Positions 8,782 to 16,487 of a stretch of DNA of 64,000 bases are shown here, one piece after another. Position 1 is the first letter of the stretch, and each line of letters starts with the position of its first letter. A program made the position numbers and the translations under genes. This DNA comes from Pimelobacter simplex. GTDB lineage: Bacteria > Actinomycetota > Actinomycetes > Propionibacteriales > Nocardioidaceae. The notes beneath the pieces were generated by a model. The model worked only from the letters and a program-made list of their open reading frames with translations. It was not told the origin of the DNA and made no database searches. The DNA lies in NCBI RefSeq assembly GCF_024662235.1, contig NZ_CP096276.1, positions 5,456,001 through 5,520,000 on the forward strand, in the 5' to 3' direction.

Positions 8782-9815
8782 TGACCATCGAACGAATCGC
8801 CGTCCTCGGCACCGGGGCCAACGGGGCGGGAATCGGGGCCGACCTCGTCCGTGCCGGGTACGACGTGACCTACATCGAGCAGTGGCCGGCACATGTCGAG
8901 GCCATCCGCGCGCAGGGGCTCACCGTCGTGTGCCAGGGCGAGCGCACCGTCACCGAGGTGCGGGCGCACCACCTGTGCGAGGTCGCAGAGATGCGGGAGA
9001 GCTTCGATCTCGTCTTCCTGCTCGTCAAGGCGTACGACGCGCGCTGGGCCACGGAGCTGATCAAGCCGCGCCTGGCGCCGGACGGCCTCGTGGTGGGACT
9101 GCAGAACGGCATGGTGGCCGACGAGATCGCCTCGATCGTCGGGGTCGAGCGGACGCTGGGCGCCGTCATCGAGATGGCCTCCAACATGTTCGAGCCCGGC
9201 GTGGTCAACCGGGACACCCCGAAGGAGACGGCCTGGTTCGCCCTCGGTGCGCTCGACGGTGGTCCCCAGGACCGTGCCGAGGAGGTCGCCGCGATCCTCC
9301 GCTCGGCCGGAAACGTGGAGGTCGTCGACGACATCCTGTCCGCCAAGTGGATGAAGCTGGTCGTCAACGCGACCGAGCTGGTCAGTGCGGGTGTGGTCGA
9401 CCTCCCCATGGTCGAGGCCGCCGACCTGCCGGGCATGCGTGCCTTCATGGTGCAGGCGGGCGTCGAGGCGCTCGAGGCGGCGATCGATCTGGGTCACCGC
9501 GCTCTGCCGATGTTCGGGCTGACCGGAGGCGTCGAGGACGGGGCTGAGGCGTACGTCAACGCGCTGATCGACGCGGTCTACCAGCACTACGCGATCCCGA
9601 CCACGCTCACCACGGTCCACCAGGACTGGATCAAGGGCCGCCGCAGCGAGGTCGAGGAGATCAACGGCCTCGTGGTGCGGGAGCGGGCCGCGAAGGGCAA
9701 GCGCGCACCGGCCAACGCGGTCCTGAGCGAGATCGCCCGGGAGATCGAGGCGGGCACCGAGAAGCCCGGGCAGCACCACCTTCCGCGCCTGATGGCGGCC
9801 GTGACGACGTCCTGA
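8781..9815 (+). CDS. Ketopantoate reductase (ApbA/PanE) family oxidoreductase
   Basis: A 344-aa protein; TGATG couples it to the preceding dehydrogenase. The N-terminal Rossmann domain has I-A-V-L-G-T-G-A-N-G-A-G-I-G and the motif V-G-L-Q-N-G-M typical of ApbA. The C-terminal domain has K-W-M-K-L-V-V-N-A (catalytic Lys and Asn region) and E-I-N-G-L-V-V. True PanE reduces ketopantoate for pantothenate synthesis. Location at the end of a catabolic operon and length slightly above PanE argue for a different 2-oxo or 2-hydroxy acid here (inference). The gene ends 6 nt before the convergent GntR gene. Confidence 0.87.
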   Translation: MTIERIAVLGTGANGAGIGADLVRAGYDVTYIEQWPAHVEAIRAQGLTVVCQGERTVTEVRAHHLCEVAEMRESFDLVFLLVKAYDARWATELIKPRLAPDGLVVGLQNGMVADEIASIVGVERTLGAVIEMASNMFEPGVVNRDTPKETAWFALGALDGGPQDRAEEVAAILRSAGNVEVVDDILSAKWMKLVVNATELVSAGVVDLPMVEAADLPGMRAFMVQAGVEALEAAIDLGHRALPMFGLTGGVEDGAEAYVNALIDAVYQHYAIPTTLTTVHQDWIKGRRSEVEEINGLVVRERAAKGKRAPANAVLSEIAREIEAGTEKPGQHHLPRLMAAVTTS

Positions 9816-9821
9816 CCTCGC

Positions 9822-10499
9822 TCACCCCGCGGTCGTCGGTGCCTGGCCCTGCTCGATCACCTCGGGGTGGTCGAGCAGCGCCAACCGGGTGCGGCGGATG
9901 TGGACGGTCAGCATCCGGGTGGCGATGTCGACGTCGCGCCGGGAGACCGCGTCGAGCAGCAGGTCGTGCTCGGCCGCGATCACCCACGACTCCTGGGCTC
10001 CGGCGCGCCGGACGAACGCACGTCGGTAGGGCTGCGTGGTGTCCCACAGCCCGCGCACCATGCCGGCCAGCTGGGTGGCCTCGCTGCCCGCGTACGACGA
10101 CTCGTGGAACGCGCGGTCGAGGACCAGGAACCGCTCCACGTCGTCGTTCGCCGCGATCTCCTCCTGGAGGGAGCGCATGCGATCGACGTGCAGGTCGGTG
10201 AGCCGGGGGATGCTGTCGGCCAGGAGCAACGGCTCGATGCGCTCGCGGATCTCGTAGGACATCTCGAGGTCGGCGAGGCTCAGCGACATCACCCAGGCGC
10301 CGCTGTTGGCGCGAAGCGTGACCAGACCGCGCGTCTCGAGGATGCGCAGCGCCTCGCGCACCGGGATCCGGCTCGTCGCGAGCTCATCGGCGAGCTCGTC
10401 CTGCTTGATCCGGCTCCCGGGGGCGAGCGTGCCGTCGAGGATCCGCTCGGCCAGGACGTCGGCGATGCGTTGACTGGCGACCGGGCTGGGCGTGCTCAC
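9822..10499 (-). CDS. GntR-family regulator, FCD subfamily
   Basis: A 225-aa protein started at GTG 10499, which leaves the normal few residues before the winged helix; the frame is open upstream but only into the VOC gene. The HTH is at residues about 10-75 (D-E-L-A-D-E-L-A-T-S-R-I-P-V-R-E-A-L). The FCD ligand domain follows, with metal/ligand His residues in F-H-E-S-S, A-E-H-D-L-L and V-H-I-R-R-T. FCD regulators usually repress catabolic operons and release DNA on binding a small carboxylate. It starts 12 nt after the VOC stop, so the two form one transcript. Likely operators are the AATGTATCCATT boxes at 11045 and 11121. Confidence 0.9.
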   Translation of the reverse strand: MSTPSPVASQRIADVLAERILDGTLAPGSRIKQDELADELATSRIPVREALRILETRGLVTLRANSGAWVMSLSLADLEMSYEIRERIEPLLLADSIPRLTDLHVDRMRSLQEEIAANDDVERFLVLDRAFHESSYAGSEATQLAGMVRGLWDTTQPYRRAFVRRAGAQESWVIAAEHDLLLDAVSRRDVDIATRMLTVHIRRTRLALLDHPEVIEQGQAPTTAG

Positions 10500-10510
10500 G
10501 GAAGGTGACC

Positions 10511-11038
10511 CTACGGTCGGTCGAGGTCGGCGCGGTAGCGCGCGGGCTCGACGTCGACCGCCCGTCCGGTCGGGTACGAGACCAGCTCGAGCTGCAGACC
10601 CCACGGGGCTCGCACGTAGACCCACCGCTGCCCGAGGTGGGCGCCCGTGCTCGCCGTCGGTGCGCCCATGACCTCGATCCCGGCAGCCCGCAGCTGGTCG
10701 ACCGCGAGATCGAGGTCGTCGACGTACAGCGCGAGGTGGTGCCCGCCGACGTCGCTGTTGCGCGGCGGCGTACGTCGTTGGTCCGGTGCCTCCCAGGCGA
10801 ACACCTCGAGGATCAGCCCCCCGAGCTCGAAGAAGCGGATCTCCGCGATGGCAGCCGTCGCGTCGACGCCCAGGTGCGTGCGCATCCAGTCGCCGCTGCC
10901 CTCGCGCCGGGGGAGGGCGTAGCGGTAGGTGGCTCCGAGCACGTCGACGAGGAAGGCATGCGCCTGATCGAGGTCCGGAACGGTCAGCCCGACGTGGTCA
11001 GCGCGTCGGACCCCGGTCAGCACAGGAGGAGGATTCAT
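10511..11038 (-). CDS. VOC / glyoxalase-fold protein
   Basis: A 175-aa protein starting at ATG 11038 (M-N-P-P-P-V-L). Two beta-alpha-beta-beta-beta modules are visible: A-D-H-V-G-L-T-V-P-D-L with first metal ligand His, then G-H-H-L-A-L-Y-V-D-D-L and the terminal L-Q-L-E-L-V-S with Glu ligand. This pattern fits methylmalonyl-CoA epimerase, glyoxalase or dioxygenase relatives. An upstream ATG at 11086 is in frame, but that reading would put the operator box inside the coding region. The start at 11038 lies 6 nt after a TACATT -10 box, which suggests a leaderless mRNA. It is divergent from the E1-E2 genes and co-transcribed with the GntR gene. Confidence 0.83.
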   Translation of the reverse strand: MNPPPVLTGVRRADHVGLTVPDLDQAHAFLVDVLGATYRYALPRREGSGDWMRTHLGVDATAAIAEIRFFELGGLILEVFAWEAPDQRRTPPRNSDVGGHHLALYVDDLDLAVDQLRAAGIEVMGAPTASTGAHLGQRWVYVRAPWGLQLELVSYPTGRAVDVEPARYRADLDRP

Positions 11039-11044
11039 GAATCC

Positions 11045-11056
11045 AATGTATCCATT
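11045..11056 (-). promoter_or_regulatory. Operator box 1 overlapping the VOC-GntR -10 region
   Basis: AATGTATCCATT is an imperfect palindrome (arms AATG and CATT, two central mismatches). On the minus strand it contains TACATT (11050-11045), a TANNNT -10 box exactly 6 nt before ATG 11038. A weak -35 (TCGCCA, 18-nt spacing) lies upstream. Binding here would block the VOC-GntR promoter and give autoregulation. Confidence 0.6.
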
Positions 11057-11096
11057 GAGCGCGAGGTATGGCGAGCGCGGAGGCATTCTTGTGCGC

Positions 11097-11132
11097 TAGA
11101 CAGGCAGATCGATCTCTTCTAATGTATCCATT
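11097..11132 (+). promoter_or_regulatory. Promoter of the E1-E2 operon with operator box 2
   Basis: TAGACA (11097-11102) and TAATGT (11120-11125) are separated by 17 nt, a good sigma-70-type promoter pointing to the E1 gene. The same 12-base palindrome AATGTATCCATT as at 11045 covers 11121-11132, overlapping the -10. The two identical boxes sit 76 bp apart in a divergent gap beside a GntR gene, the classical layout of a local repressor. Confidence 0.62.
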
Positions 11133-11161
11133 CGACTACTCGCGATGAGGAGAACCAGCGG

Positions 11162-13345
11162 ATGCCGAAGCACGTCAATCTCAAGCCGGTCTCGCCGTGG
11201 GTCGAGGTGACGCTCGGCCGGCGAGACCGTGACACCGCCGAGCCGCAGGTGCTCCTCGACCTCCTCGGTCGGATGCAGTGGGTGCGGACCTTCGAGGAGT
11301 ACGTCCTGGAGCTCGCCGGCCAGGGCCTCGTGCACGGACCCGCGCACTCCAGCATCGGCCAGGAGGGCGGCGCGATCGGCTCGATCCTCCCGCTGCGCAC
11401 GGACGACATGATCAATGGCTCGCACCGGGGCCATCACCAGTTCCTGGCCAAGGCCTTCGGACACGTGCTCCCCGCAGGCGGCACCGGAGTGCCGCGCGTC
11501 ACCGGTGAGGTCCGAGAGGTGCTGCGCCGCACCCTGGCGGAGATCTGTGGTCTCGCGGACGGCTACTGCCGTGGTCGCGGCGGTTCGATGCACCTGCAGT
11601 GGCGCGAGGCCGGGGCGATGGGCACCAACGCCATCGTCGGCGGCGGCGTGCCCCAGGCGGCGGGCTTCGCCTGGGCGATGCGCAATGCCGGCACTGACGC
11701 GGTGAGCGTGACCTACTTCGGTGACGGCGCGGTCAACATCGGCTCGGTCCTGGAGACCTTCAACCTCGCGGCGGCATGGAAGCTGCCCGTCTGCTTCTTC
11801 ATCGAGAACAACCTCTACGCCGTCTCCACGCACGTCGATGCCGCGACAGCCGAGCCTCGGCTGTCCGCCCGCGGGCTCGGGTTCAACATCCCGTCGTGGC
11901 GTGTGGATGGAATGGACCCCCTCGCCGTGCACGTGGCGATGACCGAGGCGCTGGAACACATGCGTGCGGGCAACGGTCCGACGATCATCGAGGCCGAGGT
12001 CTACCGCTACTTCCACCAGAACGGCCCCTTCCCGGGTTCCGCGTTCGGCTACCGCGACAAGGCGGAGGAAGCCGCGTGGCGCGAGCGCGACCCGATCGCC
12101 CAGCTGCGGAGCGAGGTCCTGCGACGCGAGCTGGCGACCCAGGAGGAGCTCGACGCCCAGGTCGACGAGGTCGAAGGCGTCCTGCGCGAGCTCGGTGAGC
12201 AGTTCCTCGAGGCCGACCCGGACGGAAAGCCCGGACAGCGGCGGATCATCGCCGGCGCGTGGCCTGACCCGGGGTTCGTCGACGTCGGGATCCGCGGCGA
12301 CCTGAGTGAGCTGGCCGGCTCGCGGTACGAGGAGCAGGAGACGTTCTCCGGCGAGCTCGCCGAGCGCCGGTTCATCGACGTCGTCAGTGAGGTCATGGCG
12401 CGCCGGATGGAGACGGACCCGTCCGTCGTCGTGATGGGTGAGGACGTCGACGGCCTCAAGGGAGGCACCAACGGCGCGACACGCGCTCCGCTGGCGGCCT
12501 TCCCGGACCGCGTGCTGGGCACGCCCATCAGCGAGAACGCCTTCGCCGGGCTGGCCGGCGGCATGGCTCTCGACGGCCGGGTCCGCCCGGTGGTGGAGTT
12601 CATGTACGCCGACTTCATGTGGGTGGCCGCCGACCAACTCTTCAACCAGGTCGCCAAGGCGCGTCACATGTTCGGTGGCGAAGCGGCCGTGCCGTTCGTG
12701 CTGCGCAGCAAGCTCGCGGCGGGCACCGGCTACGGCTCCCAGCACTCGATGGATCCCGCGGGCGTGCTCGCCACGGCTCCCGGGCTGCGGATCGTCGCAC
12801 CGTCCAACCCCTTCGACTACGTCGGCCTGATGAACACAGCGTTGGCCTGCGACGACCCGGTCGTCGTCCTCGAGCACGTCGACCTCTACGCATCCTCCGG
12901 GCAGGGGCCGGTCGACGACCTCGACTACCGCCTCCCGGTGGGCAAGGCGGCCGTGCGGCGCACGGGTGACGACCTCACGATCATCAGCTACCTCAGCATG
13001 GTGGGGCACTGCCTCGATGCGCTGGACGTCGTCGGTGACCGGATCTCGGCGGACCTGATCGACCTGCGCTGGCTCGACCGCGCCTCTCTGGACTGGGACA
13101 CCATCGAGGCCAGCGTGCGCAAGACGAACCAGGTGCTGATCGTCGAGCAGGGCGCCGCGGGGACGTCCTACGGCGGATGGCTCGCGGACGAGATCCAGCG
13201 CCGCCTCTTCGACTGGCTCGACGCACCGGTCCACCGCGTGCACGGGTCCGAGGCCTCGCCGAGCATCAGCAAGGTGCTCGAGCGGGCGGCGATCGCGCGG
13301 ACCGACGAGGTGGTCGCGGCCCTGAACGACATTGCAGCGGGCTGA
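11162..13345 (+). CDS. 2-Oxoacid dehydrogenase E1 component, fused alpha and beta
   Basis: A 727-aa thiamine-diphosphate enzyme. Residues about 25-370 are E1-alpha: T-F-E-E-Y near the start, H-R-G-H-H (active-site His region), and the ThDP motif G-D-G-A-V-N with F-I-E-N-N 24 residues later. Residues about 395-727 are E1-beta: V-M-G-E-D-V-D, P-I-S-E-N-A-F, the transketolase middle and C-terminal domain. GAGGAG (11147-11152) is the ribosome site. It should decarboxylate a 2-oxoacid and pass the acyl group to the lipoyl E2 35 nt downstream. No E3 gene follows, so a lipoamide dehydrogenase encoded elsewhere is needed. Substrate could be a branched-chain, acetoin-like or pathway-specific 2-oxoacid. 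Confidence 0.9.
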   Translation: MPKHVNLKPVSPWVEVTLGRRDRDTAEPQVLLDLLGRMQWVRTFEEYVLELAGQGLVHGPAHSSIGQEGGAIGSILPLRTDDMINGSHRGHHQFLAKAFGHVLPAGGTGVPRVTGEVREVLRRTLAEICGLADGYCRGRGGSMHLQWREAGAMGTNAIVGGGVPQAAGFAWAMRNAGTDAVSVTYFGDGAVNIGSVLETFNLAAAWKLPVCFFIENNLYAVSTHVDAATAEPRLSARGLGFNIPSWRVDGMDPLAVHVAMTEALEHMRAGNGPTIIEAEVYRYFHQNGPFPGSAFGYRDKAEEAAWRERDPIAQLRSEVLRRELATQEELDAQVDEVEGVLRELGEQFLEADPDGKPGQRRIIAGAWPDPGFVDVGIRGDLSELAGSRYEEQETFSGELAERRFIDVVSEVMARRMETDPSVVVMGEDVDGLKGGTNGATRAPLAAFPDRVLGTPISENAFAGLAGGMALDGRVRPVVEFMYADFMWVAADQLFNQVAKARHMFGGEAAVPFVLRSKLAAGTGYGSQHSMDPAGVLATAPGLRIVAPSNPFDYVGLMNTALACDDPVVVLEHVDLYASSGQGPVDDLDYRLPVGKAAVRRTGDDLTIISYLSMVGHCLDALDVVGDRISADLIDLRWLDRASLDWDTIEASVRKTNQVLIVEQGAAGTSYGGWLADEIQRRLFDWLDAPVHRVHGSEASPSISKVLERAAIARTDEVVAALNDIAAG

Positions 13346-13380
13346 CGAGCCAAGGCACGACGAGGAGACGAGGGTTCGAG

Positions 13381-14661
13381 ATGGTGCAGTTGATGTCGGT
13401 GCCCGAGGTGGCGGCTGGCGCGACCGAGGTGCAGCTGGCGGAGTGGAGTGTCTCCGCCGGGGCCGAGGTGAGCCGTGGTGATGTCATCGCGGTGGCCGAG
13501 ACCGACAAGGCGGTGGTCGAGGTCGAGGCCGAGTTCGACGGTGTCGTGGTGGGTCTGCTCGCGACCGTCGGCGAGACGATCGGCGTCGGCGCCCCGCTGA
13601 TGCTGGTCGGGGACAGCAGCGATGTCGGCAGGGAGCTGGATGCGCTGCTCGCCGAGGTGGGCGTGGCTCCGCCGAACCCGAGCGCGGACCCTGTGCCCGA
13701 TCCTGGTCCTGTCCCTTCCGTCGCCTCGGACCCGGTGACCGCCGCCCCCGCGGTACGCCGCTTCTCGAGCCCGCTGGCGCGACGCCTCCTGCAGGAGGCC
13801 GGTCTCGACATCGCGGACGTGACCGGGACGGGGCCACGTGGGCGCGTGCGCAAGCGTGACGTCGAGCGCCTCATCGCCCAGCGCGACGCGGTTCCGGCAG
13901 GTGCCGTCGCGGCAACGGCGGAGCCGGCGACCGCGGTCGCGGACACCGCCGATGTGGTCGAGGTCGCCGCCGGGACCTCGCTCGAGCCCCACACGCGCCT
14001 GCGCCGGTCGATCGCCCAGCGGCTCACGCGGGCGAAGCAGGAGATCCCCCACTTCTACGTCACCCGGAGCGTCCGCGTCGACGAGCTCCTGGCGCTGCGG
14101 GCACAGATCAACGAGCACTCGCAGGTGCGGGTGTCGGTCAACGACCTCGTGCTCCGCGCCGTCGCCGTCACCCATCGCGCGGTTCCGGAGGCCAACGTCG
14201 TGTGGTCCGAGGAAGGCATGGTGCGGCACGAGTCCGTCGACGTGGCCGTGGCGGTCGCGTCCGAGCGAGGACTGGTGACGCCGGTGGTGCGCGGTGTGGA
14301 CCAGCTGTCCCTGTCGAGCTTGGCGCGTCGAGTCGGTGACTACGTCGAGCAGGCCAACGCGGGCCGGCTGCAGCAGCGCGACCTCGACGGCGGGTCGATC
14401 ACGGTGACCAACCTCGGCATGTACGGCGTCGAGGAGTTCTCCGCGATCATCAACCCGCCGCACTCCGCGATCCTCGCGGTCGGCGCGGCGCGCCCTGAGG
14501 CCGTCGTGGAGAGGGCCGGCGACGACCAGCGGATCGAGATCCGCACGATTCTGCGCCTGGTGCTGTCCGTCGACCACAGGGCGATCGACGGCGCTCTCGC
14601 CGCTCGGTGGATGGCCCGGCTCGTCGAGGCGCTCGAGCGTCCGATGACGCTGCTGGTCTGA
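13381..14661 (+). CDS. Dihydrolipoamide acyltransferase (E2) of 2-oxoacid dehydrogenase
   Basis: A 426-aa protein. The lipoyl domain spans residues 1-78 with the attachment Lys43 in E-T-D-K-A. A Pro/Asp-rich linker follows, then the peripheral E3-binding domain near residues 122-162 (S-S-P-L-A-R-R and G-P-R-G-R-V). A second Ala-rich linker leads to the catalytic domain with the C-terminal H-x-x-x-D-G motif (D-H-R-A-I-D-G-A). It is a single-lipoyl E2, typical of branched-chain or acetoin-type complexes. It moves the acyl group from the E1 made by the gene just upstream to CoA. A palindromic hairpin at 14667 ends the operon. Confidence 0.92.
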   Translation: MVQLMSVPEVAAGATEVQLAEWSVSAGAEVSRGDVIAVAETDKAVVEVEAEFDGVVVGLLATVGETIGVGAPLMLVGDSSDVGRELDALLAEVGVAPPNPSADPVPDPGPVPSVASDPVTAAPAVRRFSSPLARRLLQEAGLDIADVTGTGPRGRVRKRDVERLIAQRDAVPAGAVAATAEPATAVADTADVVEVAAGTSLEPHTRLRRSIAQRLTRAKQEIPHFYVTRSVRVDELLALRAQINEHSQVRVSVNDLVLRAVAVTHRAVPEANVVWSEEGMVRHESVDVAVAVASERGLVTPVVRGVDQLSLSSLARRVGDYVEQANAGRLQQRDLDGGSITVTNLGMYGVEEFSAIINPPHSAILAVGAARPEAVVERAGDDQRIEIRTILRLVLSVDHRAIDGALAARWMARLVEALERPMTLLV

Positions 14662-14666
14662 CGGCA

Positions 14667-14698
14667 GTAGGGGCACCTCCGTGCGGAGGCGCCCCTAC
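14667..14698. terminator. Bidirectional hairpin terminator
   Basis: GTAGGGGC (14667-14674) pairs perfectly with GCCCCTAC (14691-14698). CCTCC/GGAGG extends the stem inside, with a single A-C mismatch and a GTGC loop. It lies between two convergent genes, 5 nt after the E2 stop and 29 nt from the stop of the minus-strand CARDB gene. There is no T-run, as is common in actinobacteria. Confidence 0.75.
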
Positions 14699-14727
14699 GG
14701 GATGTCGCCGATGCCGGCCCGGCCGGA

Positions 14728-15768
14728 TCAGCGCAGGGTCAGCGTGAGCGTCCCCTCGACCTTGTCCCAGTCCGACGGAGTGCCCTGCTCGGCCACCCAG
14801 CCCACCACGCGGTAGGTGGACGTGCGGCTGTCTCGCGCGACCTCCTTGAGCTCGATGTCGCTCACGTCGAGCCCAGTGCCGGTGGTGGTCCGCGACGTGT
14901 TCTCGCAGGGGAACTGACCCTGGCCGGTCTGCTTGCTGGTGTCGGTCCAGGCGGCGCGCATGAACAGCCCGATCCGTACGCCGCTCAGGTCGGTGCGCGT
15001 GAAGTGACCGAAGATGTCGTCGGTGAAGCGGTCGCCGGTGTAGCGCAGCGTTCCGCTGCCGGCCTCCTTGCGCTCGCGGTCGTAGACGCACGAGGGCGTC
15101 ACCTCGCGGCCCACGACCGAGCCCGTCCGCGCGTAGGTACTGTGGGTGCTGGCGAACGTCGGATTCTGGCGCGGGCCGTCGATCCGCATCGAGATCTCGG
15201 CGGTCGCCGTGTGCGTCCAGGTCTCGGTCCGGCCGGTCGCCGGGTCGGTGCGCTGGCCCGTGTCGCTGAACGTGAGGTCGCCGGTGAGGACGGCGTGGAG
15301 GTCCGCGCCGACGGTGACCTGCGTCCTCGAGGCTTGGCAGTTGTTGGATTCCTTGGACTCCTTGACCCGGTTGGTCGCGTCGGCGCAGGCGAGCACCCAG
15401 TACTTCCCGTCGGCCGCTCCGAAGGGGACGGCGACCCGGCCGCTGATGGTCTGCTTCTTGCGCGGCTTGAGCTTCTTCACCGCGACGTTGCCGCCGGCAG
15501 CCAGGTCGCTGCGGCCGCGGCTCCGGTCCTGGGAGAGGTAGAAGCGCAGCGTGCTCGGCTTGGCCGCGGCGCGCCCCTTGTTGGCCACGGTGGTGCTGAG
15601 GTCGAAGCGGCCGCCCGGGCGCACCTTCGCCGGCGGTGTGCCGACCGCGGTGACGACGAGGTCGGGACCGCGGGGCGCCGCGCCTGCGCTCGGTCCGGCG
15701 CCGACCGCCATCAGCGAGGCGCCGAGCGCCATGGCTGCGGCAACGGCCGCCCTCCGTCGAGCCTGCAT
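14728..15768 (-). CDS. Secreted CARDB-domain protein of unknown function
   Basis: A 346-aa protein with a Sec signal peptide (R-R-R, then an Ala-rich hydrophobic core, cleavage likely after G-A-A). Residues about 34-150 form a CARDB (cell-adhesion-related, Ig-like) domain: P-D-L-V-V-T-A-V-G, V-R-P-G-G-R-F-D, N-K-G, K-E-S-K-E-S-N-N-C. The C-terminal 190 residues, with repeated Thr-rich strands, resemble nothing I recognise. There is no membrane anchor or sorting motif, so it should be released or loosely bound at the surface. GGAGAGG precedes the start by about 10 nt. It may be transcribed with the kinase-like gene 81 nt upstream. Confidence 0.75.
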   Translation of the reverse strand: MQARRRAAVAAAMALGASLMAVGAGPSAGAAPRGPDLVVTAVGTPPAKVRPGGRFDLSTTVANKGRAAAKPSTLRFYLSQDRSRGRSDLAAGGNVAVKKLKPRKKQTISGRVAVPFGAADGKYWVLACADATNRVKESKESNNCQASRTQVTVGADLHAVLTGDLTFSDTGQRTDPATGRTETWTHTATAEISMRIDGPRQNPTFASTHSTYARTGSVVGREVTPSCVYDRERKEAGSGTLRYTGDRFTDDIFGHFTRTDLSGVRIGLFMRAAWTDTSKQTGQGQFPCENTSRTTTGTGLDVSDIELKEVARDSRTSTYRVVGWVAEQGTPSDWDKVEGTLTLTLR

Positions 15769-15849
15769 CGTCTGTCGTCCTCTCCGTCGTCGTTCCTGGT
15801 CCGGTCGACGATGCCGGGCCGGGCGACCCGGGCGGCAGAGGCAGGCGTC

Positions 15850-16395
15850 CTACTTGTCCCGGACGTCGACCCGGGCGCGCAGCGCGGCGAGGCGGACCTC
15901 CGGGGGACCGGTCAGCTCGACCACCTCCGTGCCGCCGGTCAGGTCGGTGTCGTCGGACAGCTCGAGCAGGACCTCGTCCATGACCTCGCGCAGCTCGGGG
16001 TCCTCGTCCGGCGGTACGTCGATCGGCGAGGTCGGGTCGAGGGGGAGCAGCACCAGCAGGTCGGCGTGGCGCATCGCCGCGGCGCAGAGCTCGGCGCCCC
16101 GGCGGAGGTGGTCGGACGACGGTACGGGGCGGCCGAGCCGGTCGGCGGCCTCGAGGTAGGCCAGGAAGTCGAGGGGGCCGCGCTCGGCGATCACCGAGTG
16201 GTCGACCGGTGCGAGCAGGCGTGCCGCCGCGACCTGGAGCTGCTGGAAGAAGACGCCCGCACCGGGATCGGTGGGGTACTCGCCGAGCTCCTCGATCGGG
16301 TCGGGCCAGACCTCGACGTCCGGGTGCGCGGAGGAGAAGTCGCCGATCAGCGAGCTCTTGCCGCTCGCATGGGTTCCCGACACGACGATGAGCAT
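15850..16395 (-). CDS. P-loop ATPase / kinase-like protein
   Basis: A 181-aa cytoplasmic protein beginning directly with a Walker A motif, V-V-S-G-T-H-A-S-G-K-S-S. It continues with an E-R-G-P-L-D-F-L motif and the hydrophobic strand D-L-L-V-L-L-P-L, as in AAA_28-type ATPases and small nucleoside or metabolite kinases. No specific substrate motif is clear. A TAAGGT box ends 7 nt upstream of the ATG on the minus strand, so the mRNA is probably leaderless. It is divergent from the MerR-clamp gene. Confidence 0.7.
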   Translation of the reverse strand: MLIVVSGTHASGKSSLIGDFSSAHPDVEVWPDPIEELGEYPTDPGAGVFFQQLQVAAARLLAPVDHSVIAERGPLDFLAYLEAADRLGRPVPSSDHLRRGAELCAAAMRHADLLVLLPLDPTSPIDVPPDEDPELREVMDEVLLELSDDTDLTGGTEVVELTGPPEVRLAALRARVDVRDK

Positions 16396-16402
16396 GGGGG
16401 TG

Positions 16403-16408
16403 ACCTTA
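16403..16408 (-). promoter_or_regulatory. -10 box of a probably leaderless transcript (P-loop protein)
   Basis: On the minus strand TAAGGT is followed by 7 nt and then ATG 16395. There is no room or sequence for a ribosome site, so translation from the 5' end is expected. Confidence 0.5.
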
Positions 16409-16455
16409 GGGTCCTCGCCGTTGCGGGGCGAGACGTCGTCGACGGCCGGCGCGGG

Positions 16456-16487
16456 CTTGACCTTCGAGTTGGTCGAGGCCGGACGAT
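16456..16487 (+). promoter_or_regulatory. MerR-type promoter with dyad between -35 and -10
   Basis: CTTGACC (16456-16462) and GGTCGAG (16471-16477) form an inverted repeat with one mismatch and 8 nt between the arms. TTGACC serves as -35, and GACGAT (16482-16487) fits a -10 at 19-nt spacing, the long spacer typical of MerR-controlled promoters. This predicts that the downstream MerR-clamp protein regulates its own gene. Confidence 0.5.

Noticed and set aside
11039..11086. An upstream start (ATG 11086) for the VOC gene
   Set aside because: It places the operator and -10 box inside the coding region and lacks a ribosome site.
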